The notes under the pieces: generated by a model
The model's database searches: none
What the model was told of the DNA's origin: nothing
What the model saw: the letters and a program-made list of their open reading frames with translations, nothing else
Position numbers and translations under genes: made by a program
Assembly (NCBI GenBank): GCA_016712525.1
Contig: JADJQX010000001.1
Coordinates: 1,240,001-1,304,000, forward strand
DNA length: 64,000 nt
Origin: Myxococcales bacterium
GTDB taxonomy: Bacteria; Myxococcota_A; Polyangia; Polyangiales; Polyangiaceae
Direction of reading: 5' to 3'
Shown here: positions 8,543 through 19,616 of the stretch, piece by piece
Numbering within the stretch: the first letter of the stretch is position 1
Layout of the letters: the number at the start of each line of letters is the position of its first letter

Positions 8543-9443
8543 GCGAACGACGACGAAGAGCGGAAAAAAGCCCGCGAAGAAGCGGACCGACGCGCCCCGC
8601 GCCTCCGCCGAGAGCCCCGAACGCACGGCGGAATCCATCGCGAACGACGAACGGCGCCTCGCGAGCGGGGCCGCGCTCGTCATCCCCGGCGTGACGATCG
8701 TCGCGTCGCTCGGGGTGGCCGTGGTCATGAGCGCAGGGCCGGCGCTGCTCGTCTTGGCGGCGGGCATTCTGCTCGGCACGATCGCCCTCTTCTGGGCGAG
8801 CCTGCGCACCCTCACGGGCGACGCTCCCCTCCCCGAGGACCTCGAGCACGCCACGTTCGACACCTCCCACGACGCCCTCGCCGAGCGCAAAAAGATGCTG
8901 CTCCGCGCCTTGAAGGATCTCGAGAGCGAGAAGGCGGTCGCCAAGATCGACGAGCAGGACTACGCCGAGCTCGCCGCGACCTACCGCGACGAGATCAAGG
9001 ACATCATGCGGGCCATGGACACCTCGATCGCCCCGCACTACGCGGCGGCCGAGGCCCTGCTCGAGAAGCACCTCGCCAAGGTGGGCCTCGCCGAAGAGGC
9101 GAAGGCGGCGGAAGAGGCGAAGGCGGAAGCCGACGACACCGAATCCGACGACGCCGAGTCCGACGACGCCGAGTCCGACGACGCCGAGTCCGACGGCACC
9201 GAGCCCGACGACGCCGAGTCCGACGGCACCGAGTCCGACGACGCGACCGCCAACGCGACCGAGAGCAAGGCCGCCGCGGCCGACAAGCGGGCGTGCGACG
9301 CCTGCGAGACCCTCAACGACGCCGACGCGAAGTTCTGCAAGTCGTGCGGAAAGACCCTCTCTCCCGTCGCGACCGCCACGGGCGACACCCCCGCGACCGG
9401 CGCCCCCGCCGACGTCGACACGAGCGTAGATCATGCGAAGTAA
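8532..9443 (+). CDS. Membrane protein with acidic repeats and zinc ribbon
   Basis: A 303-residue protein of unknown function, overlapping the 3' end of the CcmF-CcmH gene by 11 bases and so translated from the same message. It has a basic N-terminus, two membrane segments (about residues 47-93), and a coiled or helical region containing ERKKMLLRALKDLESEKAVAKI, shortened forms of which occur in proteins encoded beside cytochrome c maturation genes. Next come seven near-identical acidic pentapeptides (consensus ESDDA) and a C-terminal four-Cys zinc ribbon (CDAC then CKSCGKT). An assembly role in cytochrome c biogenesis is inferred from context only. Confidence 0.7.
   Translation: MTPERTTTKSGKKPAKKRTDAPRASAESPERTAESIANDERRLASGAALVIPGVTIVASLGVAVVMSAGPALLVLAAGILLGTIALFWASLRTLTGDAPLPEDLEHATFDTSHDALAERKKMLLRALKDLESEKAVAKIDEQDYAELAATYRDEIKDIMRAMDTSIAPHYAAAEALLEKHLAKVGLAEEAKAAEEAKAEADDTESDDAESDDAESDDAESDGTEPDDAESDGTESDDATANATESKAAAADKRACDACETLNDADAKFCKSCGKTLSPVATATGDTPATGAPADVDTSVDHAK
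9132..9236 (+). repeat. Seven tandem 15-bp repeats inside a gene
   Basis: The unit GACGACGCCGAGTCC is repeated seven times head to tail with a few substitutions (copies at 9132, 9147, 9162, 9177, 9192, 9207 and 9222). As a multiple of three it keeps the frame and encodes an acidic Asp/Glu/Ser tract. Copy-number change by slippage would alter length without breaking the gene. Confidence 0.9.
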
Positions 9444-10827
9444 GAGTCTCTTGGGCGGCGCGCTCCTCGTCGGGGCTCTCGTCGCCTTCGGTCCATCCCT
9501 CGCCGCCGCGGCCGCCGACACCGACGCCGGCCCCCAGCGAGACGCGGCGGCCCCCAAAGGCGACGCAGGCAAACCCGACGCGAGCCCCGGCGATGCGGGC
9601 GCGGCGGCCACGAGCCCCCACGCCGAAGACCCTCACGGCGGCGATCCCCACGGCCACGGCGCTGGTGCGCAAGGTGGCGGAACTACGGACGAAAACGGCA
9701 TCTTCCAGCCCCCGCCCGACACGGCCGAGCCCGACGCGACCCTGCCCGCGGGCACGATCCGCATCCTGGTCCGTGACCCCGACGGCAAGCCGCTCCCCGG
9801 CACCGTGGTCACGATCGGCATCATCAACAACAGCGTCGCCAAGGGCGAGAGCCGCAAACGCGTCGAGTGCACCGCGGACGGCGCCGGCGAGTGCACCCTG
9901 AAGGACCAAGACCGCGGGCAGCTCGTCGCCTACCGCGTGTCGGTCAACAAGGAGGGCGCGCAGTTCGCGGTGCCGCCGTTCCAGCTCGCCGGCGAGCGCG
10001 GAGTGCGCGCCACCCTGCACGTCTACCCCGTGGTGAGCGATCTCGCCCAGGCCACGATCGTCACGCAAGCCATCGTCTACGCCGAGATGAAGGACGATCG
10101 CGTCCAGATCGAGGAGATTCTCTCGATCTACAACTTCGGCAAGACCGCCTGGGTCCCGAAGGACCTCGTCCTGGATCTGCCCCCCGAGTTCACCGCGCTC
10201 ACCGCCCAACAGGAGATGAGCGACGTCACCGTCGAGTCGGTCGACAAGCGCGGCGCGCGCATCAAGGGCACCCTCGGGCCCGGCCGGCACGACGTCGAGT
10301 TCCGGTGGCAGCTCCCGTACTCGGGCGACAAGGACGTGAGCCTCTTCACCGGGCTCCCGCCACACGTCGCCGCGGGCCGCGTGATGGCTCCCGCCGCGTC
10401 GCAGATGAAGCTCGTGGTCGACGGGTTCCCCGCGGCCGTGCCCCGCACCGACAACCGAGGCCAGCGTATGCTCGTCACGGAGCGCGAGCTGCGCCGCGAC
10501 GAGGCCGCCCTCACGCGCATTTCCATCGAGCTCCGCGATTTGCCCACGGTGGGCCCGGCGCGCTGGGTCGTGACTGGCCTCGCGGGCCTCGTCGTCCTCG
10601 GGGCGATCGCGTTCGGCTTCGGCGTCTCGGCCCCCAGCGCGGGCTCCTCCGCGAAGGACCGCGCACGCGCGCGCCGAGAGCTCCTGGACGAGCTCACCGA
10701 CCTCGAGCGCTCCCGCCTCGTGGGCGACGTGGGACCGAAGACCTACGAGCGCGCTCGCCGGGTCCTCCTCGAGCGGCTCGCCGGGCTCCTTCGAGACGAT
10801 CCGAAGGCCTCGCCCAAGGTCTCCTGA
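9433..10827 (+). CDS. Secreted/membrane protein of the ccm operon, carboxypeptidase-regulatory-like
   Basis: A 464-residue protein with a signal peptide (residues 1-27), a low-complexity linker rich in Asp, Pro and His, then a beta-sandwich region (around residues 110-170; IRILVRDPDGKPLPGTVVTIG) that resembles carboxypeptidase regulatory-like domains. A membrane helix follows near residue 380 and a cytoplasmic helical tail (LLDELTDLERSRLVGDVGPK). The tail pattern is found in proteins encoded next to ccm genes in Myxococcota. It overlaps the preceding gene by 11 bases and closes the operon. A structural or scaffolding role in cytochrome c maturation is an inference; no catalytic residues are seen. 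Confidence 0.68.
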   Translation: MRSKSLLGGALLVGALVAFGPSLAAAAADTDAGPQRDAAAPKGDAGKPDASPGDAGAAATSPHAEDPHGGDPHGHGAGAQGGGTTDENGIFQPPPDTAEPDATLPAGTIRILVRDPDGKPLPGTVVTIGIINNSVAKGESRKRVECTADGAGECTLKDQDRGQLVAYRVSVNKEGAQFAVPPFQLAGERGVRATLHVYPVVSDLAQATIVTQAIVYAEMKDDRVQIEEILSIYNFGKTAWVPKDLVLDLPPEFTALTAQQEMSDVTVESVDKRGARIKGTLGPGRHDVEFRWQLPYSGDKDVSLFTGLPPHVAAGRVMAPAASQMKLVVDGFPAAVPRTDNRGQRMLVTERELRRDEAALTRISIELRDLPTVGPARWVVTGLAGLVVLGAIAFGFGVSAPSAGSSAKDRARARRELLDELTDLERSRLVGDVGPKTYERARRVLLERLAGLLRDDPKASPKVS

Positions 10828-11313
10828 GCCAGGCTCGAGGGTGTGGAGAGAGCCCCCCGAGAACCGGTGGAAAACTCGTGGGCGACTCCACCCTACGGTT
10901 TCCCACACCTCCCTCCACGGGTCGGCTCCTCGGGTTATCCTCAGGCGGTGCCTTCGTAACCGTACGATACGAATCGGCTTTTTCCGTTATCCACGGCCTC
11001 CACAGGGCCTACTGCCACTGCTGTCAAATTTCTTACTCTTCTTTCGAACCCAGAAGACTCGAGCCGAGCCTGGGGGAAAGCTCCCGAGCGACCGGGAGCC
11101 ACGAGCTCTCGAGGGCTCACCCAGGCCTTGGCCCGCGAGCCGCTGTGGCTTGACGGCTCCTTTGGAATTGGGCACCTACGGCTCCCCGGTTTTTCTCCGT
11201 TCGGCCAATCGCTGGCGGACTCGGGCCGTAGTAGGCTCCGCGCTCCCCGGATCGTGTCTCGCAGGGCGCGATCGCTTCGGCCAAACATCTTCACGCTGCT
11301 AGGCAAACCCCGC
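10828..11313. other. 486-base gap upstream of dnaN, candidate oriC
   Basis: This gap holds no gene. It contains degenerate DnaA boxes (consensus TTATCCACA): TTATCCACG at 10987-10995 (one mismatch), TTATCCTCA at 10935-10943 (one mismatch), TTTCCCACA at 10899-10907 (two mismatches), and minus-strand matches with two mismatches at 10842-10850 and 10866-10874. A comparatively AT-rich stretch (about 11021-11049) follows and could serve for unwinding. Adjacent dnaN-recF-gyrB and the nearby parS cluster fit an origin, but dnaA is not present in the window and no box is perfect. Confidence 0.35.
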
Positions 11314-12462
11314 ATGGAACTCGTCGTCGCCAAGAAAGACCTTTTGAGACTGGCCGCGCGCATGCAGGGCGTGGCCGAGCGCAAGAGCACCATGCCGGTG
11401 CTCTCGAACGTGCTCTTCTCGGCCGACGGCACGAACGCGCTCCGCCTCTCGGCGACCGACCTGTACCTCGGGCTGAGCGGCAGCATCCCCGCCGAGATCA
11501 CGAAGGCCGGCAGCCTGGCGCTCCCCGCGAAAGAGCTCGTCGATCGCGTGAAGATGATGCCCGACGGCCCCATCTCGCTCGCCACCCAAGAGAAGACCGG
11601 CCAGACCGTGCTCAAGGCCGCGGGCAGCGCGCGCCGGTACACGCTGCGTGGCATGCCGGGCCAGGATTTCCCGCCTCTCCCGCAGCCGGCCGAAGGTGCG
11701 CCGTCGCTCGCGATCGAGGTCGACGTGCTGCAAGAGCTCATCGCGCGGACGCACTTCTCGATCTCGACGGACGAGACCCGCGCGCACCTGAACTCGGCGC
11801 TCTTCGAGTGGGACGGGGACGTCGTGCGCATGGTCACGACGGACGGTCATCGCCTCTCGAAGATGGAGGTCAAGGTCGACGGGCGTCAGGCCTCGGCCAC
11901 GATGCTCATCCCGCTGAAGGCCATCCACGAGCTCCGGCGCTTGTGCGACGAGGTGCTCTCCGAGGGCCAGAAGGGCGATCGCCCCCAGCTCACGATCGTG
12001 CAGAGTGGCTCGTCGGCGTTCTTCCAGGCGGGCTCGATGACCTTCAGCGTGAAGCTCGTCGACGCGCAGTTTCCGCCGTATTCGCAGGTCATTCCGCAAT
12101 CCTTCGCCAAGAGCGTCAAGGCGCCTCGCGCCTCCTTCGCGGACGCCCTCCGCGCCGTCTCGGTCGCGGCCAACGAGCGCACGGGCGGGGTCAAGATCGC
12201 GCTCCAGCAGGGCACGATGCGCATCTCGAGCGAGTCCCCCGAGAGCGGCGAGGGCTTCGACGAGCTCCCGGTCGACTACGACGGCCCCGCGATCGCGATC
12301 GGCTTCAACGCCAAGTACTTCCTCGACGTGCTCGGCGCGCTCCCCCAGGACGAGGTCACGTTGAACCTCTCCGGCGAGCTCGATCCCGCGGTGCTCCGCC
12401 CGGGCGACGGCACGAAGAGCGATCGCGATTTTCTCGCGGTCATCATGCCGATGCGCATCTGA
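11314..12462 (+). CDS. dnaN: DNA polymerase III beta subunit (sliding clamp)
   Basis: A 382-residue protein, the normal length for the ring-shaped processivity clamp that tethers the replicative polymerase to DNA. All three clamp domains are present: the N-terminal MELVVAKKDLLRLAARMQGV with KSTMPVLSNVLF, the central THFSISTDETRAHLNS followed by VRMVTTDGHRLS, and the C-terminal NAKYFLDVLGAL ending in the invariant tail AVIMPMRI. The start at 11314 fits family alignments; the frame is open upstream but that extension is not clamp-like. It overlaps nothing and is separated from recF by one base, so the two are co-transcribed. Confidence 0.97.
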   Translation: MELVVAKKDLLRLAARMQGVAERKSTMPVLSNVLFSADGTNALRLSATDLYLGLSGSIPAEITKAGSLALPAKELVDRVKMMPDGPISLATQEKTGQTVLKAAGSARRYTLRGMPGQDFPPLPQPAEGAPSLAIEVDVLQELIARTHFSISTDETRAHLNSALFEWDGDVVRMVTTDGHRLSKMEVKVDGRQASATMLIPLKAIHELRRLCDEVLSEGQKGDRPQLTIVQSGSSAFFQAGSMTFSVKLVDAQFPPYSQVIPQSFAKSVKAPRASFADALRAVSVAANERTGGVKIALQQGTMRISSESPESGEGFDELPVDYDGPAIAIGFNAKYFLDVLGALPQDEVTLNLSGELDPAVLRPGDGTKSDRDFLAVIMPMRI

Positions 12463-12463
12463 C

Positions 12464-13588
12464 GTGACCGAGCCGTCCGTGGACGAAGAGCGCGTGGCGC
12501 CGCCGCTCGTGCTCGAGGTGCTCTCGACCACCGATTTTCGGAACCTCACGAAGGGAGAGCACGAGCTCTCGCCGGCGTTCAACGTGTTCTCGGGCGACAA
12601 CGGCCAAGGGAAGACGAACGTGCTCGAGGCCGTGTATTTCCTCGCCACGTCGAAGAGCTTTCGCACGAGCCGCCTCGTGGAGCTTCCCGCGCACGGGGCC
12701 GAGATCGCGTTCGTTCGGGGGAGGCTCTCCGAGGGCTCGCACCCGCGCCTGCAGGCCGTGGGGCTGAAGGGCGCCGCGAGGGCGCCGCGCATCGACGGGA
12801 AGCGCCCGCGGTCGCTGTTCGAGTACGCCGTGCGGTCTCCGGTGGTCGTGTTCCATCCCGGGGAGGTCGGCCTCTCGATGGGGCCGAGCGCCGAGCGCCG
12901 CAAGCTGCTCGATCGGGTGGCCGCGTACCTCGTGCCGAGCCTGCTGGGCGACCTCGACGCGTACCGGCGCTCGCTTCGGTCGCGTCAAAAGACGCTCGAG
13001 GTCCGCGGCGTGCGTGCCCCCGAGCTCCACGAGTGGGAGGCGCTCGTCGCGCGGCACGCGGTGCGCATCCAGGAGGCGCGTGGTCGTGCGTGCGAGGCCC
13101 TCGGTCCGCGGGCCGAGGCCGGCTTCGTGCGGATCGGCACCCCGGGTCTCGCGCTGCGTGTGAGCTACGAGCCCTCGGGCCCGGGCGACGAAGAGGCGTT
13201 CGCCCATGCGCTCGCCGAGTCTCGCCCGAAGGATCTCGCGCGGGGTGCGGCGACGGTCGGCCCTCACCGCGACGAGCTCCGCCTCGCGCTCGGAGGTCAC
13301 GTCGCCAAGGGCACCGCCTCGCAGGGGCAGCACCGCGCGATCGTGCTCTCCTTGAAGTCCGCCGAGATCGAGGTGGTCGCCGACGCCCGCGGGGTGCGCC
13401 CCATTTTGCTCCTCGACGACGTCTCCTCCGAGCTCGACGCGCCGCGCACCGAGGCGCTCTTTCGGTTCCTCGGGGCCCACCGGGGGCAGGTGCTCCTCAC
13501 GACGACGCGGCCCGAGCTCATCACCGTGGGGGGCCGAGATAGCCGCAAAGACTTTCGTGTGATCGAGGGCCGGGTGGCGGCGGTCTGA
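12464..13588 (+). CDS. recF: DNA replication and repair protein RecF
   Basis: A 374-residue SMC-like ATPase that loads RecA on gapped DNA with RecO and RecR. It begins with GTG, one base after the dnaN stop. The Walker A motif is GDNGQGKT (about residues 44-51), followed by NVLEAVYFLATSKSFRT. The signature region includes ASQGQHRAIVLSLKSAE, and Walker B plus D-loop read PILLLDDVSSELD. The C-terminus carries QVLLTTTRPELI. About 12 N-terminal residues precede the usual beginning of RecF, so a GTG further in could be used. Synteny dnaN-recF-gyrB is the classic origin-proximal order. Confidence 0.96.
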   Translation: MTEPSVDEERVAPPLVLEVLSTTDFRNLTKGEHELSPAFNVFSGDNGQGKTNVLEAVYFLATSKSFRTSRLVELPAHGAEIAFVRGRLSEGSHPRLQAVGLKGAARAPRIDGKRPRSLFEYAVRSPVVVFHPGEVGLSMGPSAERRKLLDRVAAYLVPSLLGDLDAYRRSLRSRQKTLEVRGVRAPELHEWEALVARHAVRIQEARGRACEALGPRAEAGFVRIGTPGLALRVSYEPSGPGDEEAFAHALAESRPKDLARGAATVGPHRDELRLALGGHVAKGTASQGQHRAIVLSLKSAEIEVVADARGVRPILLLDDVSSELDAPRTEALFRFLGAHRGQVLLTTTRPELITVGGRDSRKDFRVIEGRVAAV

Positions 13589-13705
13589 GAGGGGTCGCAT
13601 CGGCGCCTCGGGGGGCAAATCGACCCGTCCCGAGGGAGTCCGCACGAAGGGCCCCACGATGCACGTAAGTGTCCGAAAGTACGTGAGTTTCATCGTCTCT
13701 ACGGC

Positions 13706-13734
13706 TTGCCTGTTCAGGCCCGATTTGCTAGGAT
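13706..13734 (+). promoter_or_regulatory. Putative sigma-70-type promoter of gyrB
   Basis: TTGCCT (13706-13711), a 17-base spacer, and TAGGAT (13729-13734) fit a housekeeping promoter. It lies about 110 bases before the gyrB ATG, inside the 258-base recF-gyrB gap, which otherwise shows no gene. It implies that gyrB can be expressed separately from dnaN-recF. Confidence 0.4.
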
Positions 13735-13846
13735 TCGGGCACCGTTCGGGGCGCGTCCTTTCAATCGCGCCATTCAAACCGAGCCTCAAACGCGGTTCAC
13801 CCCCCGGTGAGCCGCGAGGGGCCCGCCGAAGGGAAACGAGAGACGC

Positions 13847-16351
<2,505 letters not shown>

Positions 16352-16372
16352 GGGCGCGCGGTCGACGCGGTG

Positions 16373-16407
16373 GCGAGGGGCTCCATCCCGGCGGTGGGGC
16401 CTCTCGC
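16373..16407 (+). terminator. Hairpin terminator after gyrB
   Basis: GCGAGGGGCTCC (16373-16384) pairs with GGGGCCTCTCGC (16396-16407) as a 12-base stem with two wobble pairs and an 11-base loop, followed by GTTT. It sits between gyrB and the convergent regulator gene ending at 16425. The T tract is short. Confidence 0.45.
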
Positions 16408-16424
16408 GTTTCGAACGCCCGAGC

Positions 16425-17792
16425 TCAGGAGGGGACGTCGAGCGCCGCGCGGAGGAGCGCGGCGATGTCGGCGGAGCTCGAGGCGTCGAAGGGCGACACG
16501 AGCGCCTCGGCCTGTTTCGGGGTGCGTCCGACGGAGGCGCACGCCTCGGCGAGGGGCTCGTTTTTGCCTTCGATCACGATCACGGCGCGGGCTCCTGCCA
16601 CCGTGAGCGGCCAGAGCGGCGCGTAGACGGCGACGAGCGGGAGCATCACGATCTCGAGGCCGACACCTTCGCCGAGGCGAACCTCGACTGCCGTGTGAGG
16701 GACCGGGACGTGAGGAGCGGGCTCCTCTGGGGCGACGGCCTCCACGAGCCCGCGTAGGGCATCGGCCACCGCCGCGACCCGCATGGGCGGCACGGCCAGG
16801 ACGACCCGACCGAGCCCCGAGAACCCCCGCGCGCGCGAGGTGGCGGCGGCGGCTCGAACGTCTTGGGCGATGGTGTGCGGTGCCACGTGGGCGCGCTCGC
16901 GGTAACTGTCGAGGCGGCGCACCCGCCCGCGCGCCTCGAGGGACGCGAGGGCCTCGAGGATGTCGGCGTCGTAGCCTGGGACGTCGTCGAGGAGGCGCGC
17001 GAGCGAGAGGGGACCGCGGAGCCGCTCGAGCACGAGGTTCGCGGTTCCTCGCGGGTCGACCTGGTTCGGGCCTTGGACCTCGACGTAGTGCACGGCCGAG
17101 AGCTCTGCCCCGAACCGCGAGGCCAGCACGGAGAAGGCCGCCGCCTTCTCGCCGGCCCGCGCCAAGAGGGTGGCCGTGGGCTCGTCGATCCGCGCTATAA
17201 ACCCTGGATTTCCTTCGAGAAACGTGGCGCTATCGCCGGTCACCTCGAGCAGGCGAGCGAGGGCCTTGTCGCCCTGATGGCGGCCGTAGAGGGCGTCGAC
17301 GATTTGGCCTCCGACGAAACACACGACGCCGCGGGTGGTGCGAGTCGCGATCGCGAGCGAGCCGGAGCGCCGCTCGGCCGAGAGGGTGGCGAGCAAGGTG
17401 CCGACGGGGGTATCCGCGCGCGATGGGGGAGCGGGCGGCGCCGGAATGGAGACCTTCCCGGGAGACGACACCTCCCGTACGCGCTGCACGATCCTGTCGA
17501 TGTCGTGCTCGTGGGCCTCCGCCGGGGAGGCCTCCGTGTGGGGAGTGGCGAGCACCACCACGGGAGGGGGCGAGAGCAGCTCGAGGGCGAGCGCGTCGAT
17601 CACGCCGAGGCCATCGCTCGTGGCTTCGGCGAGCACACGGCTCACGAGCACGACGCCGTGCTCTCCGAGCCCTGCGAGCTCCGTCGCCTCGGAGGCCGTG
17701 GTGGCGACGTCGACGACGAGGTCGCGAAGTCGGAGGGCCTGGGCGAGCACCTCGCGGGTCGCCTCGTCGTGGTGGACCAAGAGGAGCTTCAT
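16425..17792 (-). CDS. Pseudo-receiver plus DUF4388 (PATAN) regulator
   Basis: A 455-residue regulator. Residues 1 to about 120 form a receiver-like domain (MKLLLVHHDEATREVLAQAL), but the phospho-acceptor aspartate position reads VVLVSRVL, with Ser in place of Asp, so classical phosphorylation is unlikely. Residues of about 155-225 are a DUF4388/PATAN domain (GTLLATLSAERRSGSLAI, then GGQIVDALYGRHQGDKALARLL), a module that in Myxococcota and cyanobacteria couples receiver domains to output. The remaining C-terminus is unassigned. The ATG at 17792 overlaps the stop of the upstream gene (ATGA), so translation is coupled and the two probably act together. Confidence 0.78.
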   Translation of the reverse strand: MKLLLVHHDEATREVLAQALRLRDLVVDVATTASEATELAGLGEHGVVLVSRVLAEATSDGLGVIDALALELLSPPPVVVLATPHTEASPAEAHEHDIDRIVQRVREVSSPGKVSIPAPPAPPSRADTPVGTLLATLSAERRSGSLAIATRTTRGVVCFVGGQIVDALYGRHQGDKALARLLEVTGDSATFLEGNPGFIARIDEPTATLLARAGEKAAAFSVLASRFGAELSAVHYVEVQGPNQVDPRGTANLVLERLRGPLSLARLLDDVPGYDADILEALASLEARGRVRRLDSYRERAHVAPHTIAQDVRAAAATSRARGFSGLGRVVLAVPPMRVAAVADALRGLVEAVAPEEPAPHVPVPHTAVEVRLGEGVGLEIVMLPLVAVYAPLWPLTVAGARAVIVIEGKNEPLAEACASVGRTPKQAEALVSPFDASSSADIAALLRAALDVPS

Positions 17793-19616
17793 CGTTCTCC
17801 GCGCTCCCCCTCGGGTAGAGCGCCGAGCAAGATGCGATCGGCGACGAGATCGGCGAGGAGCGGATCGGCCGCGTGGACCCCCACGAAGCGGTCGTTCTCG
17901 AGCCTGCCACACGTGACCCAGCTCCCGTGATCGGCTCGGACGACGACGGCGAACGCGTCCGAGCCTCCCGGCAGGTGGCGCACGTCGCGGACCTCGATGT
18001 CGTGCCCGTCGTGGCGTTTGGCGCGTCGGTCGTGGCGGTCGCGTCTCGCCGAGGGTGGCGCTTCGGCCATGGGTGCGGGAGCGAGCGATCGCGCGACGCC
18101 CGCGAGGCCGCGCCCTGGGTGATGTGTCGAGAAAAACGCCGTCGACGCCGAGCGCCGGGCCGCGGCGCAGGCGTGCTCGATCACGCCCGAGAGCGACCCG
18201 ATGGCAAGATCGAGCGGGTAGGTGCTGCGTGGGCCGGCCTTGATCGCCGGGCGCGCGCGCAAGGTGTCGACGATCTCGCCGAGGGTCTTCGAGCCGAGCT
18301 CCAGCGCGTGCACGACGCTCGCCTCGTCCGCGCGTGCACGCTCGATCGCGAGGTCGAGGAGCGTGTCGAGGTCCTCGCCGTCGTGGGGGTAGGTGACCTG
18401 CCCGAGGCCGGCCGGCTTCGCGGCGGCTCGAAGTGGGGTCGCGTGCGCGGGCCGCGCGCGTGGGTCCCCGGAGGTGCGGGCGAACAGGCGCTTCCGGCAC
18501 GCCGCGGCGCCGAAGGCTCCGGTGTCGGGGAGCAAGACGACGAGCACGTCGGGGGTGGCTTCGGCGAGCACGTCCGACGACCGGAGCGTCTCGAGGAGGG
18601 CGGGCGCCGCATCGCGCGGAGGGGTACCGGTCACCGCCACGAACGACAGCGATTTTTCCGTGCCGTTTTGCGCGATCGAGCTCACGGGGGCCGAGCACAC
18701 GCAGGTACGAGGAGCTGTAGAGGAGCCCCGAGGGGAAGGCCTCGGCGACGGTCTCGTTGCGGCGGCTCGCGCGGGAAGACAGGGCGAGCACGACCGACGC
18801 GAGCTCGATCATGCCGGTAACCAAGCGCTCGTCCGTAGGCTCGTCGGCGACGAGGGCCCCGAGATCGTCCCCCGCGACGGGCAGAGACCAGATGAAGAGA
18901 GAGCTCTTTCGCCCGAGCTCGAGGAGGTCGGCCGTGCGCGCCGGAAGGGACGTGAGCGAGCCGGCTTGCGCCACACGCTCGTGGCAGGGAGTGCCGTTCG
19001 GACCGGGCACCTCGCAGTAGAGGGCGACCCCGCGCGCCGCGCCCTGCTCGACCAAGCCGTCGACGAGGGCGGTGGCCGCCTCGGTGTTCTCGCCGCGCTG
19101 GGCGCGCCTCAAGATGCGGTCGCGGAGCTCTCGCCTCCGACGCTCTCCGGCAAGCTCGACGGCGAACGCGCGACGCTCACGCGCCTCGACCACGCGCTCG
19201 CGGGCCGCCCCGATCGTCGTCACGACGGCATCTCCGGTGAGCGGCAGCGGGTACACGGCGTCGGCCCCTACGGCGATCGCGTCGGCGGCGCGGCCGATGT
19301 CGGCGCGTGTAGACGCTACGACCACGCGCGCGCCAGGCGAGATGGCGGGGACGTGGTGCACGAGGGCGACGCCCATGCCCTCGTCGACGGAGAGGTCGAT
19401 GACGGCGAGGTGGACCTCTTCGCTCGACGCGAGGTGGATGGCTTCGTGGACGTCCCTGGCGAGCAAGAGCCTGTCGCCGAGGTCGCGCGCGGCGATGCGG
19501 ATGCGCTCGCGAGACTCTTCGTCCGAGAGGAGCGCCAGGATGGTGATCGACGTGGCTGCGCGCCCCGAGCCGACTCCGTCGTTGCGTGCATGGCCTCGGC
19601 TCGGCGAGTCGTTCAT
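17789..19616 (-). CDS. Receiver/GAF-like/degenerate GGDEF regulator, frameshifted
   Basis: Read through one frameshift this is a protein of about 608 residues. Residues 25-140 resemble a receiver domain (LAVIDLSVDEG keeps the Asp), 155-290 a GAF-like sensor, and 300-430 a degenerate GGDEF domain in which the signature reads EATPDVLVVLLP, so cyclase activity is not expected. The first part (19616 to about 18655) ends in DRAKRHGK; the continuation SLSFVAVTG lies in another frame (18700-17789). The junction is a run of five T on the plus strand at 18653-18657; four would restore one reading frame. As sequenced, the upstream frame runs as Arg-rich nonsense into the downstream gene. Start overlaps the dapF stop (ATGA). 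Confidence 0.7.

Noticed and set aside
6131..8944. 937-codon open frame on the minus strand across the CcmF-CcmH gene
   Set aside because: Arg/Glu/His-rich shadow caused by high third-position GC; the plus-strand frame encodes a clear CcmF.
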